From contig NZ_JBPUSJ010000012.1 of the NCBI RefSeq assembly GCF_051851475.1, positions 69,070-133,069 on the forward strand: 64,000 nt of DNA, in the 5' to 3' direction. Every line of letters starts with the position of its first letter. The stretch's first letter is position 1. This DNA is from Carboxylicivirga taeanensis (GTDB lineage Bacteria > Bacteroidota > Bacteroidia > Bacteroidales > Marinilabiliaceae). The translations under genes were made by a program, and so were the position numbers. The notes under the pieces are model-generated. The model saw only the letters and a list, made by a program, of their open reading frames with translations. It was not told the origin of the DNA and did not search any database. This document shows positions 49,283 through 58,349 of this stretch, one piece after another.

Positions 49283-49439
49283 GAAAAACTTAATTGAACA
49301 TTCCCATTTTAATAAGATTGTACAAATGTATATTTGCAAACCCTATGTTACAATACCCAAAAGTAGGGATTTTGTAGTTGTAAAAACGAGGAGTAGGGGG
49401 ACAAGTATAACTTTTCGGGCAAAAACGCGTTTAGAAGGT

Positions 49440-50204
49440 ATGAGTAAACAGAACGGAGCAGGTAAAATACAAAAGCTGCTGGATAAGTACGGCGATAATG
49501 TTGCTATTCTGGAGGAGGAGATTGATATCCAGCTTCAACGTTTGTACTTTAAAGAGAGTAAGCTTCAGAAAAAACAGTTGGAAAAGGAGCAGGTGCTTCT
49601 GCAAAAAGAAAAGCTCTTTAGCTCGGAGGTGTCATTAGAGGATAAAAAAGTGTTGCTCTGTCAATTGGCATCTATCGATGAAGTGGAGGCTTTTAGAACT
49701 CTTCAGCGCTACAAAGAGCATCCCGATAAACCATTAGCTGCCTGGTCTGTGCTGGCTTGTCAAGAAAGTAAAATGAGGTTGCAGAGCGTTTTTTTAGAGA
49801 AAAAGCCTTTGTTTATTTCAACCGGGCTGGGAGGACGTGGCAAGATGTTACGCTACTTTATTGTGATATTCACCAATAAATATGTGCCTTTCTCAGCCTA
49901 TCAGAAAGAACTGGTGAGCGGCGAGGTCGATTATGTGTTTAAGAAAGAGCGAGCTGAGCTTGAAAGCATCGAATTTTACGAGTCTTTTGTTACCATTCAG
50001 GCCTTAATATCGTTGGATACCGCCCTGAAAAATATGTTGTCCAAAATTATTGTGCAATGTAATGAAATAGGTAATTTTTTAAGCCCTTCACTGTTGGTGA
50101 CCAACGTAAAAAAGCTGTCGTCAGCCGAAATAGAAAAAATGATTGAGCAAAAATACACCAACCAGAATACGAATAATGATGGAATTCAAACAGAAGATTG
50201 TTAA
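49440..50204 (+). CDS. Conserved hypothetical protein with N-terminal coiled coil
   Basis: 254 residues from the ATG at 49440, chosen because the longer frame overlaps feoB. Residues ~25-65 form a Glu/Lys/Gln-rich coiled coil (EEIDIQLQRLYFKESKLQKK, then QLEKEQVLLQKEKLF). The remainder is a compact alpha/beta region with LFISTGLGGRGKMLRYFIVI and a helical C-terminal part. No family is named with confidence. Its end overlaps the start of the thiamine-binding-type gene by ~28 bp, so the two are probably co-expressed. Confidence 0.7.
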   Translation: MSKQNGAGKIQKLLDKYGDNVAILEEEIDIQLQRLYFKESKLQKKQLEKEQVLLQKEKLFSSEVSLEDKKVLLCQLASIDEVEAFRTLQRYKEHPDKPLAAWSVLACQESKMRLQSVFLEKKPLFISTGLGGRGKMLRYFIVIFTNKYVPFSAYQKELVSGEVDYVFKKERAELESIEFYESFVTIQALISLDTALKNMLSKIIVQCNEIGNFLSPSLLVTNVKKLSSAEIEKMIEQKYTNQNTNNDGIQTEDC

Positions 50205-50481
50205 TGTAGCAGTGCAGGTACTGCCAATGTCCAAAACTCATGAAATGTATGATATGGTAGATGCTGCCATTGAACTAATCCAGAAGTCTGGCCTAAAGCA
50301 CAAAGTAACGCCCTTCGAAACGGTGATTGAAGGTGCCTATGGCGAAGTAATGGAATTGGTGGAAGCTGTGCAGCAGGCATGCTACAACAATGGTGCAGAA
50401 AATCTGCTGTGTAACCTTAAAATTCAGTCGCACCAGGTTGAGGATGTGACAATAGAAGATAAGGTAGCAAAATATGAGTAA
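50176..50481 (+). CDS. MTH1187/YqgV-family thiamine-binding-like protein (DUF77)
   Basis: About 101 residues from the ATG at 50176 (50179 also possible; the longer TTG form is rejected). The ferredoxin-like fold is suggested by VNVAVQVLPMSKTHEMYDMV, then KVTPFETVIEGAYGEVMELV and LCNLKIQSHQ. Family members bind thiamine or related small molecules, often beside thiamine or hydroxymethylpyrimidine transport genes, which are absent here. The gene overlaps the end of the preceding hypothetical gene and is followed by a strong terminator. Confidence 0.82.
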   Translation: MMEFKQKIVNVAVQVLPMSKTHEMYDMVDAAIELIQKSGLKHKVTPFETVIEGAYGEVMELVEAVQQACYNNGAENLLCNLKIQSHQVEDVTIEDKVAKYE

Positions 50482-50484
50482 GCA

Positions 50485-50515
50485 AAAAAGGTTGCTCATG
50501 TGAGCAACCTTTTTG
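50485..50515. terminator. Bidirectional terminator
   Basis: AAAAAGGTTGCTCA (50485-50498) pairs perfectly with TGAGCAACCTTTTT (50501-50514), a 14-bp stem with a very short loop. Confidence 0.92.
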
Positions 50516-50532
50516 TTGTATATTGGATTAAT

Positions 50533-50892
50533 TTATTCGTGTAAATCTTCAAATTCAACATTGGTGTATTCAGCTGTGGCAAGGCTTTCTTCTAACACCT
50601 CCTCAGTATTTTCGGCTGGTTGGTTTTGTTGAATGTAGCCAACTGTTTCTTCGAGCCCTTTAACAAATTTTTCGAAATCCTCTTTGTAAAGGAAAATCTT
50701 ATGTTTTTCAAAATGGTACTTCCCATCCTGATCAAAACGCTTTTTACTTTCCGTAATTGTGAGGTAGTAATCGTTTTTTCGGGTTGCTTTTACATCAAAA
50801 AAATAAGTTCTTTTACCTGCCCTTATTGCTTTTGAAAAGATCTCATCTCTATCATTCTTTTCAAATCCTTCGTTTTTTTCAAATCCTTCCAT
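50533..50892 (-). CDS. DUF3276/PUR-alpha-like nucleic-acid-binding protein
   Basis: 119 residues from the ATG at 50892; the frame extends upstream to 50997 but that part is Lys-rich and lacks homology-like features. The body SKAIRAGKRTYFFDVKATRK, then DYYLTITESKKRF, then HFEKHKIFLYKEDFEKFVKG, matches the single PUR repeat of DUF3276, known in spirochaete and Bacteroidota proteins that bind DNA/RNA. The C-terminal tail is acidic. It is monocistronic and its role in this organism is not known. Confidence 0.82.
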   Translation of the reverse strand: MEGFEKNEGFEKNDRDEIFSKAIRAGKRTYFFDVKATRKNDYYLTITESKKRFDQDGKYHFEKHKIFLYKEDFEKFVKGLEETVGYIQQNQPAENTEEVLEESLATAEYTNVEFEDLHE

Positions 50893-51296
50893 CGTTTTCT
50901 TTATTGTTTTTGGAAACAGCTTGTCTGCTTCAAAAATGATAATTATTTCCTTATTAACCAATCTTTTTTTTACAATTTTTTTATGTTTTTTAAACAAATA
51001 AACAAGATGGTCTACTGTCTAACTTTCATACACTAATAGTAATAGTGAGTGGTTCAGGTATTTAATATAATTGAATAAGTTAATAATTGTATAGATGTGT
51101 CACCGGGTTGGATGACCCAATTTATCCGTGAAAATAGGATTTCTATTAAGGTATATACAGAGGTATCTTTCAAATGAATCAACTGGTTTTTAGCAGCCTT
51201 ATAAAACTATTGAATAAGTCTTACTAAAAGCACTTGACGCAAATAAAAAAAAAACTACTTTTGCATTAATTATATAGTAAAAAAAGTTCTTTAAGG
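50893..51296. other. Divergent intergenic region before nusB
   Basis: This ~400-bp AT-rich gap contains the nusB promoter at 51234-51263 and presumably the DUF3276 promoter. Nothing else is recognisable. The frame continuing upstream of the DUF3276 start is not considered coding. Confidence 0.5.
51234..51263 (+). promoter_or_regulatory. Promoter of the nusB-coaE gene run
   Basis: TTG (51234-51236), exactly 19 nt, TACTTTTG (51256-51263), matching TTTG-N19-TAnnTTTG in spacing and -7 sequence. Confidence 0.72.
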
Positions 51297-52235
51297 ATGT
51301 TAAGTAGACGATTGTTAAGAGTTAAAGTTGTGCAGATGGCATACGCACATTACCAGAAGGGTGAAGTGTCGATACAACAGACAGAAAATGAGTTATTCCA
51401 TAGCATAGCCAAATCTCATGAGATGTACCACGCGTTCTTGCTATTATTGCTTGAACTAAAGAATTTTGCTGAAAACAGAATTGAGCTTCGCAAACAAAAG
51501 AGACGTCCTTCAGAAGAAGATTTAAATCCAAATATGAGGTTTGTAGAAAACGGCTTTCTAATGCAGTTGGCCAATAACGAATCTCTGTTGGCTTATAACA
51601 CAAAAAACGGTACTCCTTGGGTCAATCATCCCGAAACCATCAAAGGCCTGTTCAATATGATTACCGAATCAGAACTGTATACCGAGTATATGGAAACTGA
51701 AGGGGGAGATTATGAAGCCGACAAAAAATTTATTGCTAAATTATTGGAGAAGGTAATTGCACCGTTTGAGAATCTTTACTCAATTTTCGAAGAGCAAAGT
51801 GTGTATTGGAATGATGAAGTGGAGTTCATCATCTCAATGGTTGTGAAAACAATCAAAGGCTTTCAGGAGGAGAATGCAGAGAAAGAACGACTGCTTCCTG
51901 AGTTTAAAGATGAAGAGGACAGAGATTTTGTACAGCGCTTGTGCCGTAAAACATTAGTCAACCATAAAGACAATATGGAGCTGATTCAGAAGTTTACCAA
52001 AAACTGGGATTTCGACCGGGTGGCTTATCTTGATGTTGTGCTGATGCAGGTGGCGCTTACCGAAATTACCGAATTCAAGAATATACCGATTAATGTATCG
52101 CTTAATGAATACATCGAAATAGCCAAGTATTACTCAACAAGTAAGAGCGGTGTGTTTATTAATGGGGTGCTTGATAAAATAACCGAGCATCTGATTGCCG
52201 AAAAAGTGATTAACAAACCAGGAAAGGCTAATTAA
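51297..52235 (+). CDS. nusB: Transcription antitermination factor NusB (long Bacteroidota form)
   Basis: A 312-residue protein, about twice the enterobacterial NusB. The N terminus MLSRRLLRVKVVQMAYAHYQ holds the basic RNA-binding helix; the NusB core is in the C-terminal third (FTKNWDFDRVAYLDVVLMQV, then PINVSLNEYIEIAKYYSTSK, then FINGVLDKI). The middle ~130 residues are an insertion characteristic of this phylum. With NusE it binds boxA RNA and prevents premature termination of rRNA transcripts. First gene of a run through the DjlA-like gene. Confidence 0.93.
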   Translation: MLSRRLLRVKVVQMAYAHYQKGEVSIQQTENELFHSIAKSHEMYHAFLLLLLELKNFAENRIELRKQKRRPSEEDLNPNMRFVENGFLMQLANNESLLAYNTKNGTPWVNHPETIKGLFNMITESELYTEYMETEGGDYEADKKFIAKLLEKVIAPFENLYSIFEEQSVYWNDEVEFIISMVVKTIKGFQEENAEKERLLPEFKDEEDRDFVQRLCRKTLVNHKDNMELIQKFTKNWDFDRVAYLDVVLMQVALTEITEFKNIPINVSLNEYIEIAKYYSTSKSGVFINGVLDKITEHLIAEKVINKPGKAN

Positions 52236-52241
52236 GCGACC

Positions 52242-52643
52242 ATGATGATTAAGCATGTACTATACCTAATAGTAATCATGCAACTAGGTGCATGTACAGG
52301 CAATCAGCACAGTAATTCTGAGTCTGCAAAAAGTAATGGGAAGCTGCGCTTTACTGAGTTGTCTTTTAATTTCGGAAGCCTAACAAGTGGTGATGTAGTT
52401 GGTCATCGCTTTCCGGTTATTAATGAGGGGAGTAGTCCGGTAGTTATTCAAAAAGTTGAACATGGTTGCGGATGCACCGATGCCGTATTTCCCCAAAAGC
52501 CAATCAAGCCTTTGGATACAGCTTTTGTTGAAGTGATTTTTGATACAAATGGCTGGAAGGGCCGACAGGTGAAACAAATTGTTGTTTTGGCCGATGACTC
52601 CCTAAAAAGACATGAACTATTGATTTGGGCTAGTATTAAGTAA
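52242..52643 (+). CDS. DUF1573 lipoprotein
   Basis: A 133-residue exported lipoprotein (lipobox LGAC, Cys near residue 19). The mature part is one DUF1573 immunoglobulin-like domain: ELSFNFGSLTSGDVVGHRFP, VINEGSSPVVIQKVEHGCGC, FPQKPIKPLDTAFVEVIFDT. DUF1573 proteins are abundant in Bacteroidota and of unknown function. It lies 6 bp after nusB and 20 bp before yajC, so it is part of the run. Confidence 0.85.
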   Translation: MMIKHVLYLIVIMQLGACTGNQHSNSESAKSNGKLRFTELSFNFGSLTSGDVVGHRFPVINEGSSPVVIQKVEHGCGCTDAVFPQKPIKPLDTAFVEVIFDTNGWKGRQVKQIVVLADDSLKRHELLIWASIK

Positions 52644-52663
52644 AAATTAAGCAAAATAAAATT

Positions 52664-52990
52664 ATGAGTTTTTCTAACGTATTTTTAAACCTGCCTCCAC
52701 AGGCAGCTGAAGGTGGTAATCCATGGATGTCTTTTGCGCCATTCATTTTAATCATCGTCGTATTTTACTTTTTTATGATTCGTCCGCAGATGAAGCGTCA
52801 AAAAGAATTACGTAAATATCGTGAAGCCCTTAAAAAAGGTGATAAAGTGATTACAACTGGCGGTATCTATGGCAAAGTGGCCGAAGTTAAAGACCAGTTT
52901 ATTACGGTTGAAATTGCAGATGGCGTAAAAGTGAAAATGGATAAGTCAGCCATTGTAATGGATATGACTGATGTAGCTGCAAATAAGTAA
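52664..52990 (+). CDS. yajC: Sec translocase accessory subunit YajC
   Basis: A 108-residue inner-membrane protein. One N-terminal span (FAPFILIIVVFYFFMIRPQM) is followed by KRQKELRKYREALKKGDKVI, TTGGIYGKVAEVKD and VKMDKSAI, the standard YajC layout. YajC associates with SecDF/SecYEG and assists protein export. The start at 52664 gives a slightly extended N terminus, as common in this phylum. Confidence 0.93.
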   Translation: MSFSNVFLNLPPQAAEGGNPWMSFAPFILIIVVFYFFMIRPQMKRQKELRKYREALKKGDKVITTGGIYGKVAEVKDQFITVEIADGVKVKMDKSAIVMDMTDVAANK

Positions 52991-53062
52991 TTGCCTTAAG
53001 TGCCGCCAGATCCTAGTTTTCTGATAAAGATTAATTATTTTTGTCTTTCTGATCATTAGACT

Positions 53063-54079
53063 ATGGATTATTTAAGCGCACTAGCAAAAAGATATATACA
53101 GCTTATTAAAAATAAAACCAAGGAGTTGCGCGAAGACAAAAACGCGCTTATCTTCTTGGTTTTTCTTTTCTTTTCAGCCTGTTTTTGGGTGTTGAATGCT
53201 CTCCAGAAAGACAATTATTCAACCGATGTCACCTATCCGGTTAAGTTTGTGAATGTGGGTGAGGATGAAATAATTTATGGAAGTGCCAAGCGGGAGTTAC
53301 AGCTAAAAATAAAGGGTGGCGGGTTTAAAATCTTAAACTTTCTTACCCGTCATCAATTTTCTGCCAAAGGAATTGATGTTTCGCAACTGAACAGAGTGAC
53401 TGTTAATGGGATTACAGGCGCCTATGTTAATTCAAAGGATTACTTTCAACTGATAGAGCGGGAGCTGGTTATGGGGATTGAATTGGTAACTATCACGCCC
53501 GATACTCTTTTTATACCCTTAATAAAAAGGCATTCAAAGAAGATACCCGTTAAAGTAGATGCTAAACTTAGTTTTGCCCAGCAATGCCAGTTGTCGGGTC
53601 CAGTTGTGGTTGAGCCCGATTCCGTTATTGTATCAGGAGCTGGCAGCATCATCGATTCACTTGATTTCATCAGTACTAAGCCATTAACTTTCGAGAAACT
53701 AGCAGATACCATTGTTCGTAATGTTTCACTGGAAAAAGCTGAAAATATTGAAATGCAGGCAAAAAGAGTGGTGGTTACCTTTCCGGTGGAGCCTTTTACC
53801 GAAGCCAATATAATGGTGCCCATTAAAGCAGTGAATTTACCTGATAGCCTTGAGTTGAGAACATTTCCTTCCGAGGTTAATGTCTCTTACAATTTGGGAT
53901 TAAGTCGGCCGCTATACAAAGTGAGTGAGTTTAATGTTCTTATTGACTTTTCTGAAATGGATTTTAACAGGCTGCCCCGGCGTTTAAAAGTAAAAGTAAA
54001 CGATCATCCGGACAATATTCAAAACATGACTTATCAGCCTGTATTTGTCGAATACTTATTGGAAAGAAAGGCAGAGTAA
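53063..54079 (+). CDS. YbbR/CdaR-like membrane-anchored protein
   Basis: A 338-residue protein with one N-terminal membrane span (ALIFLVFLFFSACFWVLNAL) and an extracytoplasmic part of YbbR-type beta repeats (YPVKFVNVGEDEIIYGSA, LQLKIKGGGFKILNF, KKIPVKVDAKLSFAQQCQLS, PVVVEPDSVIVSGAGSIID). In Firmicutes YbbR (CdaR) regulates the cyclic-di-AMP cyclase. Whether that holds here is unknown, and no cdaA is in the window. Its stop overlaps the coaE start by one base. Confidence 0.82.
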   Translation: MDYLSALAKRYIQLIKNKTKELREDKNALIFLVFLFFSACFWVLNALQKDNYSTDVTYPVKFVNVGEDEIIYGSAKRELQLKIKGGGFKILNFLTRHQFSAKGIDVSQLNRVTVNGITGAYVNSKDYFQLIERELVMGIELVTITPDTLFIPLIKRHSKKIPVKVDAKLSFAQQCQLSGPVVVEPDSVIVSGAGSIIDSLDFISTKPLTFEKLADTIVRNVSLEKAENIEMQAKRVVVTFPVEPFTEANIMVPIKAVNLPDSLELRTFPSEVNVSYNLGLSRPLYKVSEFNVLIDFSEMDFNRLPRRLKVKVNDHPDNIQNMTYQPVFVEYLLERKAE

Positions 54080-54654
54080 TGATTAGGGTTGGATTAACAG
54101 GAGGTATAGGCAGTGGAAAAACAACCGTTGCACGGCTGCTTAGGGCTCTAGGCTTCCCCGTTTACGAGGCTGATACAGAAGCTAAGCAGCTGATAAATAA
54201 AGATCGGGACATACGGGAACAAATTATTCACTTATTGGGCAAAGAGGCCTATAATGAACAGGGATACAACCGAAAGTATGTCGGAAGCCTTGTGTTTAAT
54301 AATGAAGAATTACTGCAAAAACTGAATGAAATAGTTCATCCGGCTGTTGCCAATCACTTTGAACAATGGTGTACTGAAAAGGATGAATTTAATGTCGTTT
54401 TTCAGGAGGCCGCCGTTCTATTTGAAAATGGAAACTATTCCCGGTTTGATAAAACCATACTGGTAGTGGCACCTGAAATAACACGTATTGGCCGGGTAAT
54501 GCAGCGCGATGACATGAATAAACAAGAGGTTGTTGCAAGAATAAATAATCAGTGGCAGGATGATGAGAAAATGAAATTGGCCGATTTTGTTATTACTTGC
54601 GATGGTCAGCATCTTGTTATACCACAGGTTATGAATATTTTAAAGCAGTTATAA
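54079..54654 (+). CDS. coaE: Dephospho-CoA kinase
   Basis: A 191-residue P-loop kinase performing the last step of CoA synthesis. The P-loop is GLTGGIGSGKTTVARLL at residues ~5-20, followed by the substrate region YEADTEAKQLI, GSLVFNNEELLQKLNEIVHP and the lid FQEAAVLFENG; the tail has ADFVITCDGQ. It overlaps the YbbR-like gene by one base and its TAA overlaps the ATG of the DjlA-like gene, giving tight translational coupling. Confidence 0.95.
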   Translation: MIRVGLTGGIGSGKTTVARLLRALGFPVYEADTEAKQLINKDRDIREQIIHLLGKEAYNEQGYNRKYVGSLVFNNEELLQKLNEIVHPAVANHFEQWCTEKDEFNVVFQEAAVLFENGNYSRFDKTILVVAPEITRIGRVMQRDDMNKQEVVARINNQWQDDEKMKLADFVITCDGQHLVIPQVMNILKQL

Positions 54655-55382
54655 TGGGATTATTGGGATCATTTTTAGGAGCAAGCATAGGATGGTGGAC
54701 TTTAGGACCAATTGGGGCCATTATGGGCTTGGTACTTGGTCATTTGTCCGAGGAGCAATCGACTATTGTTAAAAACAGTAAGCAGTCGCCCGAGCAAAAC
54801 GCGCGTAGTGGCTTTTTAGCGACCTTATTGGTTCTTGTTGCCGCTGTTATGAAAGCAGATGGTCGGGTCGTGCGTTCCGAATTGGATTATGTAAAAAGTA
54901 GTCTGATTGCGACATTCGGGGAGAAGGAAGCGGGTAAAGCCCTGCTGATGTTGCGAGATATCTTAAATCAGGACATTCCTGTTGGTGAAGTGCTGCATCA
55001 GGCACGCGTGCACATTAACTATTCATCGAAGGTGCAGCTGATGCACCTATTATATGGTATTGCGTTGGCCGATGGCCGATTTTCCGCAGAAGAACAACAA
55101 TTTCTTAAGCAGATTGCATCGGGCTTAGGTATTTCACAAAAAGATTTCGAAGCCATAAGTGCGATGTTTGTTCCAAGCACTGCAGCTGCGTATAAAATTT
55201 TAGAAATTGACGAATCAGCATCCGATGAAGAAATTAAGCGAGCCTATAAAAAGATGGCGGTGCGCTTTCATCCTGATAAGGTGACGCATTTGGGTGATGA
55301 CATCCGAAAAGATGCGGAAAAGAAGTTTCAGAAAATTAATGAGGCCTACGGGCAAATCAAAAAGGAGCGAGGGATAAAATAA
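54654..55382 (+). CDS. DjlA-like TerB plus J-domain protein
   Basis: 242 residues from the ATG at 54654 (it shares its A with the coaE TAA). A Gly-rich N terminus (MGLLGSFLGASIGWWTLGPI) is probably membrane-inserting, followed by a TerB-type helical domain (ATLLVLVAAVMKADGRVVRS, LLYGIALADGRFSAEEQQFL) and a C-terminal J domain with YKKMAVRFHPDKV (HPD intact). This is the order of the co-chaperone DjlA, which stimulates DnaK. The frame to 54597 is a wrong extension. Confidence 0.88.
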   Translation: MGLLGSFLGASIGWWTLGPIGAIMGLVLGHLSEEQSTIVKNSKQSPEQNARSGFLATLLVLVAAVMKADGRVVRSELDYVKSSLIATFGEKEAGKALLMLRDILNQDIPVGEVLHQARVHINYSSKVQLMHLLYGIALADGRFSAEEQQFLKQIASGLGISQKDFEAISAMFVPSTAAAYKILEIDESASDEEIKRAYKKMAVRFHPDKVTHLGDDIRKDAEKKFQKINEAYGQIKKERGIK

Positions 55383-55454
55383 TTAGCCATACTTAATGAA
55401 ATTCTTTTGCTCATAGCATCTATAATTCTATTTTTGCACAAAAAAAGTAAACAT

Positions 55455-55868
55455 ATGTTGAAAGGAATATTGGCGATTTCAGGACAAAGAGGACTTTTTA
55501 AGCTGGTGTCGCAAGCGAAAAACTCAATTATTGTTGAGTCGTTGATTGATGGGAAAAAAATGCCGGCCTATGCTACATCACGAATCAGTGCCTTGGAAGA
55601 TATTTCCATTTACACTGAGGACGAAGATGTGAAGCTCTTCGATGTGTTTAAGGCAATTTACGAGAAGGAAGAAGGTGGCGTGGCTATTTCACCCAAAAGC
55701 TCGTCAGCTGAGTTAAAGGCATACTTTGAGGAGGTGCTGCCTTTATATGATAAGGATAGAGTATATGTTTCTGATATTAAAAAAGTGCTGACTTGGTACA
55801 ACCTATTAATTGAGAACGAAATGTTCGATCCCAATGCGGTTGAAGAAACGGAAGAAGAGTCTGCTTAA
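55455..55868 (+). CDS. DUF5606-like protein
   Basis: 137 residues from the ATG at 55455, beginning MLKGILAISGQRGLFKLVSQ. The opening plus SIIVESLIDGKKMPAYATSR, ISIYTEDEDVKLFDVFKAIY and VYVSDIKKVLTWYNLLIE match the DUF5606 pattern common in Bacteroidota; the assignment is from memory. It is soluble and acidic at the C terminus (VEETEEESA). No partner is evident and a terminator follows. Confidence 0.75.
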   Translation: MLKGILAISGQRGLFKLVSQAKNSIIVESLIDGKKMPAYATSRISALEDISIYTEDEDVKLFDVFKAIYEKEEGGVAISPKSSSAELKAYFEEVLPLYDKDRVYVSDIKKVLTWYNLLIENEMFDPNAVEETEEESA

Positions 55869-55897
55869 GACTCCACTGAGTAGAATAATATGAGGAA

Positions 55898-55930
55898 GAG
55901 GCATCTGGATAAGGTGTCTCTTTTTTTTTG
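55898..55930 (+). terminator. Terminator of the DUF5606-like gene
   Basis: AGAGGCATC (55898-55906) pairs with GGTGTCTCT (55914-55922), including two G-U pairs, and is followed by about nine T. Confidence 0.82.
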
Positions 55931-55996
55931 TGTTGATATGTAGTTCGTTATGGCTATATTTGTTGATAGAGTTTGAATAATCCTAAACGTTACATA

Positions 55997-56722
55997 ATGA
56001 GAACATATTTTATTTTGCTGGTTCTACTTACCTGTGGAGGAACATTAAATGCACAATCGCAGCTGTATACCGTCACAAGTGGTGAGATGATTTTTAGTTG
56101 GGCTGATGTGGAGCAGGCCCCTTTAGCCGGTGGACCGCACGAAAATGTTGCCGGTGTTCCTCGCTTTAGTATGTTTCTTCATGTTGGACAATATGTGCAC
56201 CTCGACTTCACAAATACCATTGGCTTGTATTCGGGGTTGGCACTGCGTAATATTGGCTTTATCACCAAAGATGATGCCCTGGATTTGGGTGTTGAGAAGG
56301 AAAAGCATCGTTCCTATAGCTTGGGTTTGCCAATAGCCTTTAAGCTTGGTGCATTTAAAGAGCATTTCTACTTATTTGGAGGAGCCGAGTATGAGTTATT
56401 GTTTCATTATAAATACAAGTACTGGATAGATGGCGACAAGCATAAAACATCCGAGTGGTTCAGCAACCGTACCAAGCGTTTCGTCCCCTCCGTTTTTGCA
56501 GGCGTGCAGTTTCCACGAGGGTTAAACCTTAAATTTAAATATTATCTGGATGACTTCTTGAATAGTGATTTTTCAAAAGGAGATAATCCATTGAACGACT
56601 ATTCGCGCTATGGAAGTACACAAATGTTTTATATTTCATTAAGCTGGCAGTTTGATACGCGTGATTTTAATAAAATATGGAACGGAGAAAGAAGTGGTCG
56701 GGCTTACAATGCCAGAATTTAA
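55997..56722 (+). CDS. Outer-membrane beta-barrel protein
   Basis: 241 residues from the ATG at 55997, with a signal peptide (MRTYFILLVLLTCGGTLNAQ). The mature protein shows alternating amphipathic strands with aromatic belts: YVHLDFTNTIGLYSGLALRN, YSLGLPIAFKLGAFKEHFYL, FGGAEYELLFHYKYKYW and MFYISLSWQFDTRDF. This suggests an 8-10 strand porin-like barrel; the substrate and exact family are unknown. The earlier TTG start is rejected since it would mask the signal peptide. It is monocistronic. Confidence 0.7.
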   Translation: MRTYFILLVLLTCGGTLNAQSQLYTVTSGEMIFSWADVEQAPLAGGPHENVAGVPRFSMFLHVGQYVHLDFTNTIGLYSGLALRNIGFITKDDALDLGVEKEKHRSYSLGLPIAFKLGAFKEHFYLFGGAEYELLFHYKYKYWIDGDKHKTSEWFSNRTKRFVPSVFAGVQFPRGLNLKFKYYLDDFLNSDFSKGDNPLNDYSRYGSTQMFYISLSWQFDTRDFNKIWNGERSGRAYNARI

Positions 56723-56793
56723 TACGACCACCCAAATTTGTTTATCTGTAGGTTATTTTAAAGCATGCTACTATTTTTTTGGCAACCCAAAAG

Positions 56794-57939
56794 CTATTTC
56801 AAGGATTTGTAATGATTTCTAATCTCATATTCAATTTGTTTGTCCCAAAGCTTATTAAGTACCTCTTTCGCCATATTTTCGTAATAATCAGCTTTTGATT
56901 TTTGGCCCATTTTCTGATAAATACCGGCCAGGCGATACATTGATGGTATGTGCATGTCGTTAATCTGAAGGCAAATCTGATACTGCTGAATCGCCTCTTC
57001 AAGAAAGCCTTTATCGATTAAGCGCTGAGCATTTTCTAAATGCACTTCGATTTCCTTTAATTCATTGTCAAACCGGAGTTGAAAAATATCTTGCGCTTTA
57101 GTGGTAATGAAGGGGCAAGGAACTTCGCGCACCACACGTTCGGTAATGCTGCCCATCATAAATCGGTTAATAACGGACCGGCCATTTGTTCCCATCACCA
57201 GAAGGTCTGAGTTATCCAATTTAATTTTTTCTAATATCACTTCGTGAATAATACCCGGTTCAATACTTATTTCAAAATTAACATCACTTAGGTCGAAATC
57301 TTCTAAAAAACTATTCATGGTTTGCTTCTGATTCCTAAGTAGTTTTGAGTTTTCAGCTTCCATATCTACCTGTATACGAGGTGATAAGTTGGTGAAGGGC
57401 TTATAGGCGTTTAGTATAGTCAGTTGACTATTAAAGTTTTTTGTAAGTAATATGGCGTTTTTTAAGGCTCTTTGTGAAGCTTCTGAAAAATCAACGGGGC
57501 AGAGGATGCGCTTAAATTGAACTTCTTCTGAGTTTTTTACAATCCAAACTGGAATATCAGATAGTTGGATTAGCTTTTCGGCAGTAATACCAAGTTTAAA
57601 ATTGTTGCTTTGTCCTTTCCCTGAGCCCGCTAATATCAGATTGACACCATGAGTAGTAGCCAATTGCAGTAACTTTTCACTGGGTTTACCATTTTCGATA
57701 ATGCAATGAGCCACCGTTACACCATCCTTTTCAAGTAGGTCCTTTATCTCATTGAGCTTTGTGTCTACCGCATTGTGCACAATGTCAATAATTTCAGGAT
57801 GAAGTACCTCCTTAGGAATTACATAAGAAATAATAACTTGTGAGTTGTATGAATTAGCTAATTTGGCAGCGACCTCAATTTGAGCGCTGTAAGTAGTGTT
57901 TATATCAACAGCTAACAATATTTTTTCAAGTAGTTTCAT
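56794..57939 (-). CDS. Tandem universal stress protein with TPR-like tail
   Basis: A 381-residue cytoplasmic protein with two Usp domains (residues ~1-146 and ~147-290) and a helical C-terminal tail (~300-375) with TPR-like features (ALYxxG-type, LQINDMHIPSMYRLAGIYQK). The second domain has the nucleotide motif MGTNGRSVINRFMMGSIT (G-2x-G-9x-GS), so it should bind ATP; the first domain's GSGKG is partial. Usp proteins respond to starvation and stress. It is just downstream of the Mrp operon on the same strand but separated by ~140 bp. Confidence 0.85.
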   Translation of the reverse strand: MKLLEKILLAVDINTTYSAQIEVAAKLANSYNSQVIISYVIPKEVLHPEIIDIVHNAVDTKLNEIKDLLEKDGVTVAHCIIENGKPSEKLLQLATTHGVNLILAGSGKGQSNNFKLGITAEKLIQLSDIPVWIVKNSEEVQFKRILCPVDFSEASQRALKNAILLTKNFNSQLTILNAYKPFTNLSPRIQVDMEAENSKLLRNQKQTMNSFLEDFDLSDVNFEISIEPGIIHEVILEKIKLDNSDLLVMGTNGRSVINRFMMGSITERVVREVPCPFITTKAQDIFQLRFDNELKEIEVHLENAQRLIDKGFLEEAIQQYQICLQINDMHIPSMYRLAGIYQKMGQKSKADYYENMAKEVLNKLWDKQIEYEIRNHYKSLK

Positions 57940-58076
57940 ATCCTTTGATAATTAAGTGTTGTGTAATGGTATTCTAAATGAAAAATGGCTTGTTTAGTTT
58001 AAACAAAAAATCACATATTTAGTTCTTTAGCTAACCAGATGTTCGCTCAGATCGTATTCGTAAATAGTATAATTAA

Positions 58077-58349
58077 CTACTTATCTTCGTCTGATTTAGC
58101 CGTGGCATGAGCTGCTAAAGGAGCTGTTAAATAGATAAACAGCATGACCAGAACTGCTTTTAGCCAAACAATTGCAGAAGAAAAAAACAAGGCAACTCCT
58201 ATTACCAGCCAAAGTAGTCCAAAAGAGGTGGCTTTTGTGGTGGCATGCAGCCGGCTGTAAAAGTTGTTAAAACGTAGCAGGCCAATGGCAGCTATCAGAA
58301 TAAACAGGCTGCCCACTATAGTTAACAATGCTATAACTAAATTCATCAT
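58077..58349 (-). CDS. mnhG: Na+/H+ antiporter subunit MrpG/MnhG
   Basis: A 90-residue membrane protein with three spans and the MnhG/PhaG opening LTIVGSLFILIAAIGLLRF, then FYSRLHATTKATSFGLLWL. Last of the seven-gene operon, overlapping mnhF by 4 bp. Part of the multi-subunit antiporter that exports Na+ in exchange for H+ driven by the proton gradient. Confidence 0.92.
   Translation of the reverse strand: MMNLVIALLTIVGSLFILIAAIGLLRFNNFYSRLHATTKATSFGLLWLVIGVALFFSSAIVWLKAVLVMLFIYLTAPLAAHATAKSDEDK

Noticed and set aside
49283..49339. N-terminal extension of FeoB
   Set aside because: The extra 19 residues precede the conserved FeoA start and overlap the divergent intergenic region.
50893..50997. 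N-terminal extension of the DUF3276 protein
   Set aside because: Lys-rich and not part of the PUR-like domain; the ATG at 50892 gives the normal family length.
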